Source: Enterobacter oligotrophicus (lineage in GTDB: Bacteria; Pseudomonadota; Gammaproteobacteria; Enterobacterales; Enterobacteriaceae). Taken from it: DNA of 64,000 nt. The notes under the pieces were generated by a model. It saw only the letters and a list, made by a program, of their open reading frames with translations. It was not told the origin of the DNA and did not search any database. The stretch covers positions 1,674,001 to 1,738,000 of the forward strand of contig NZ_AP019007.1 of the NCBI RefSeq assembly GCF_009176645.1, read 5' to 3'. Below are positions 61,641-64,000 of the stretch, one piece after another. Made by a program: the position numbers and the translations under genes. The number at the start of each line of letters is the position of its first letter. The first letter of the stretch is position 1.

Positions 61641-61955
61641 ATGATCCCAGGCGAATACCAGATCAAACCCGGAAACATCCCCATCAATGTCGGGCGTGAA
61701 ACGCAAATCGTGATCGTCGAAAACCACGGTGACAGGCCGATCCAGGTGGGCTCGCACTACCACTTTTACGAGGTCAACCCGGCGCTGAAATTCGACAGGG
61801 AAGCCGTTAAAGGCTTCCGGCTGAATATTCCGGCGGGCACTGCCGTGCGTTTTGAACCCGGCCAGAAGCGCGAAGTGACGCTGGTTCGGGTCACCGGCGC
61901 GCAGCGCATTGTCGGCTTTCGCGGTGAGGTGATGGGCGAGGTGAAAAATGGCTGA
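61641..61955 (+). CDS. ureB: Urease beta subunit UreB
   Basis: A 104-residue structural subunit: [55 protein letters not shown] and [17 protein letters not shown] precedes the ATG. Its end overlaps the ureC start by 8 bases, so ureB and ureC translation is coupled. Confidence 0.97.
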   Translation: MIPGEYQIKPGNIPINVGRETQIVIVENHGDRPIQVGSHYHFYEVNPALKFDREAVKGFRLNIPAGTAVRFEPGQKREVTLVRVTGAQRIVGFRGEVMGEVKNG

Positions 61956-63651
61956 GATTTCCCGTCAGGCGTATGCCGATATGTTCGGCCCCACTACAGG
62001 GGATAAAGTGCGGCTGGCCGACAGCGAGCTGTGGATCGAAGTGGAAAACGATCTCACGATCTACGGCGAAGAGGTTAAGTTCGGCGGCGGAAAAGTGATC
62101 CGCGACGGCATGGGCCAAGGGCAGATGACGGCTGTCGACTGCGTGGATCTGGTGCTGACCAACGCGCTGATTGTCGATCACTGGGGGATCGTGAAAGCCG
62201 ATATCGGCGTGAAGAACGGGCGGATCTTCGCAGTCGGCAAAGCCGGAAACCCGGATATCCAGCCCGGCGTGACGATCCCGATTGGTGCCGCGACGGAAGT
62301 GATCGCCGCCGAAGGGAAGATCGTCACCGCGGGCGGGATCGACACCCACATTCACTGGATCTGCCCGCAGCAGGCGGAAGAGGCGCTGGTCTCCGGCGTC
62401 ACCACCATGATCGGCGGCGGTACCGGGCCGGCGGCTGGCACCAACGCCACCACCTGCACGCCGGGGCCGTGGTATATCGCCCGCATGCTGCAGGCTGCGG
62501 ATACATTGCCGGTGAATATCGGTCTGCTCGGCAAAGGTAATGGCTCGAACCCTGATGCCCTGCGCGAGCAAATCGCGGCGGGCGCGATCGGGCTGAAAAT
62601 CCACGAAGACTGGGGCGCGACGCCAGCGGCGATCAACTGCTCGCTGGAGGTGGCCGAAGAGATGGACATTCAGGTGGCGCTGCACAGCGACACGCTGAAC
62701 GAGTCCGGATTTGTCGAAGACACGCTGGCCGCCATCGGCGGGCGCACCATCCACACCTTCCACACCGAAGGGGCGGGCGGCGGCCATGCGCCGGATATCA
62801 TCACCGCCTGCGCGCACCCGAATATTTTGCCCTCCTCCACCAACCCGACGCTGCCGTACACGGTGAATACCATCGACGAGCATCTCGACATGCTGATGGT
62901 GTGTCACCACCTTGACCCGGATATCGCAGAAGATGTGGCCTTCGCCGAATCGCGCATTCGCCGCGAAACTATCGCCGCTGAAGACGTGCTGCACGATATC
63001 GGCGCGTTCTCGCTCACCTCGTCAGACTCCCAGGCAATGGGCCGCGTGGGGGAAGTGATTATCCGCACCTGGCAGGTGGCGCACCGCATGAAAATCCAGC
63101 GCGGCGCGCTGCCGGAAGAGACGGGCGATAACGATAACTTCCGCGTGAAGCGCTACGTCGCCAAATACACCATCAACCCGGCGCTCACTCACGGCATCGC
63201 CCATGAAGTGGGATCGATTGAAGCGGGCAAGCTGGCGGATCTGGTGGTCTGGTCCCCGGCGTTCTTTGGCGTCAAACCCGCCACCATTGTCAAAGGCGGG
63301 ATGATCGCCTGCGCGCCGATGGGGGATATCAACGCGTCCATCCCCACGCCGCAGCCGGTGCATTACCGTCCGATGTTTGGCGCGCTGGGTGCCGCGCGTC
63401 ACGCCACCCGTCTGACGTTTATCTCGCAGGCGGCTGACGCGCAGGGGATACCGCAGCAGCTCAACCTGCAGAGCGCAACTGCCGTGGTGAAAGGCTGCCG
63501 GACGGTGAAAAAGGCGGACATGATCCACAACGACCTGCAGCCGAATATCACCGTTGACTCTCAAACCTACGAGGTGCGTGTTGACGGTGAACTGATTACC
63601 AGCGAACCGGCTGACGTACTGCCGATGGCGCAACGCTATTTCCTGTTTTGA
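61948..63651 (+). CDS. ureC: Urease alpha (catalytic) subunit UreC
   Basis: A 567-residue amidohydrolase with the dinuclear nickel centre. All ligands of the Klebsiella enzyme are present at the same numbering: His134 and His136 (IDTHIHW), carbamylated Lys217 (GLKIHEDWG), His246 (VALHSDTLN), His272 ([10 protein letters not shown]) and Asp360 ([10 protein letters not shown]). The catalytic flap has Cys319 and His320 (MVCHHLDPD). The enzyme should be active once nickel is inserted. ureE follows after 9 bases. Confidence 0.98.
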   Translation: MAEISRQAYADMFGPTTGDKVRLADSELWIEVENDLTIYGEEVKFGGGKVIRDGMGQGQMTAVDCVDLVLTNALIVDHWGIVKADIGVKNGRIFAVGKAGNPDIQPGVTIPIGAATEVIAAEGKIVTAGGIDTHIHWICPQQAEEALVSGVTTMIGGGTGPAAGTNATTCTPGPWYIARMLQAADTLPVNIGLLGKGNGSNPDALREQIAAGAIGLKIHEDWGATPAAINCSLEVAEEMDIQVALHSDTLNESGFVEDTLAAIGGRTIHTFHTEGAGGGHAPDIITACAHPNILPSSTNPTLPYTVNTIDEHLDMLMVCHHLDPDIAEDVAFAESRIRRETIAAEDVLHDIGAFSLTSSDSQAMGRVGEVIIRTWQVAHRMKIQRGALPEETGDNDNFRVKRYVAKYTINPALTHGIAHEVGSIEAGKLADLVVWSPAFFGVKPATIVKGGMIACAPMGDINASIPTPQPVHYRPMFGALGAARHATRLTFISQAADAQGIPQQLNLQSATAVVKGCRTVKKADMIHNDLQPNITVDSQTYEVRVDGELITSEPADVLPMAQRYFLF

Positions 63652-63660
63652 GGAGTGATG

Positions 63661-64000
63661 ATGATCTATTTAACTCAACGTCTGGACCACGCCCACCCCG
63701 TCACCGCCAGCGTGACGCTGCCGATTGATGTGCGGGTGAAAAGCCGCGCCCGCGTGGCGCTGAACGATGGACGCGAAGCGGGGCTGATGCTGCCGCGCGG
63801 TCTGCTGCTGCGCGGCGGGGATCTGCTAACCACCGACGACGGCAGCGAGGTGATTGAAGTGATCGCTGCAGCAGAGTCGGTCTCCGTGGTGCGCTGCGCC
63901 GATCCGTTCCTGCTCGCCCGCGCCTGCTATCACCTGGGCAACCGCCACGTGCCGCTGCAGATCATGCCCGGTGAACTGCGCTATCACCACGACCACGTTC
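63661..64000 (+). CDS. ureE: Urease nickel metallochaperone UreE, cut by the window end
   Basis: The first 113 codons are visible. The sequence runs MIYLTQRLDHAHPVTASVTL, then DVRVKSRARVALNDGREAGLMLPRG and LGNRHVPLQIMPGELRYHHDHV, typical of enterobacterial UreE up to the nickel-binding interface. The His-rich C-terminal tail would lie past the edge. AGGAG overlaps the ureC stop; the ATG at 63661 is taken, although one at 63658 is directly before it. ureF and ureG are expected to the right. Confidence 0.95.
   Translation, partial: MIYLTQRLDHAHPVTASVTLPIDVRVKSRARVALNDGREAGLMLPRGLLLRGGDLLTTDDGSEVIEVIAAAESVSVVRCADPFLLARACYHLGNRHVPLQIMPGELRYHHDHV

Overview
The window is chromosomal DNA from a member of the Enterobacteriaceae close to Enterobacter (Lelliottia and Leclercia are alternatives). 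Most proteins are near-identical in length and motifs to Escherichia coli K-12 genes of the yghW-to-plsY segment and appear in the same relative order. The species-level clues are a Klebsiella-type urease operon, a different fimbrial position, and short GC-rich palindromes scattered between genes. I saw no rRNA, tRNA, CRISPR array, insertion sequence or prophage genes. Identifications come from reading the sequence and from family knowledge; no database search was run.

Layout. 1-6800: the 5' part of an iron-type ABC substrate-binding protein, a PAS-GGDEF diguanylate cyclase overlapping a FucR-like DeoR regulator, yghW, a chemoreceptor, a dienelactone hydrolase and the aldo-keto reductase yghZ. 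6800-17800: yqhA, three small unrecognised genes where K-12 has yghA, exbD-exbB, metC, yghB, and the yqhC regulator facing the yqhD-dkgA aldehyde reductases, then ygiQ. 17900-26300: ftsP, plsC, parC, ygiW facing qseBC, mdaB and ygiN. The K-12 genes ygiS, mqsRA and ygiV are absent.

26400-32220 is the main accessory block, lying between ygiN and parE, which are neighbours in K-12. It holds a Kbp-like BON-LysM protein and a cluster of AraC regulator, DUF2264 protein, LacY-type permease and GH88 unsaturated glucuronyl hydrolase. The cluster looks like a CRP-controlled system for importing and cleaving unsaturated uronic-acid oligosaccharides. 32260-42150 is core again: the leftward operon nudF-yqiB-cpdA-yqiA-parE, then tolC, ygiB-ygiC, ygiD and zupT. 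42200-47400 is a complete chaperone-usher fimbrial operon (pilin, attenuator, usher, chaperone, tip adhesin) between zupT and ribB.

47440-58690: ribB with its FMN riboswitch, ubiK, hldE-glnE, ygiF, ygiM-cca, uppP, folB and plsY. 58770-64000: a sugar-porter-like MFS transporter, then ureDABC and the start of ureE, preceded by a perfect ATA-N9-TAT match to the NAC site that controls urease under nitrogen limitation in Klebsiella. Other regulatory signals are a Fur site at exbB, tandem met boxes at metC, a CTTAA-N6-CTTAA QseB-type site, a mar/sox/rob box at tolC and several intrinsic terminators.
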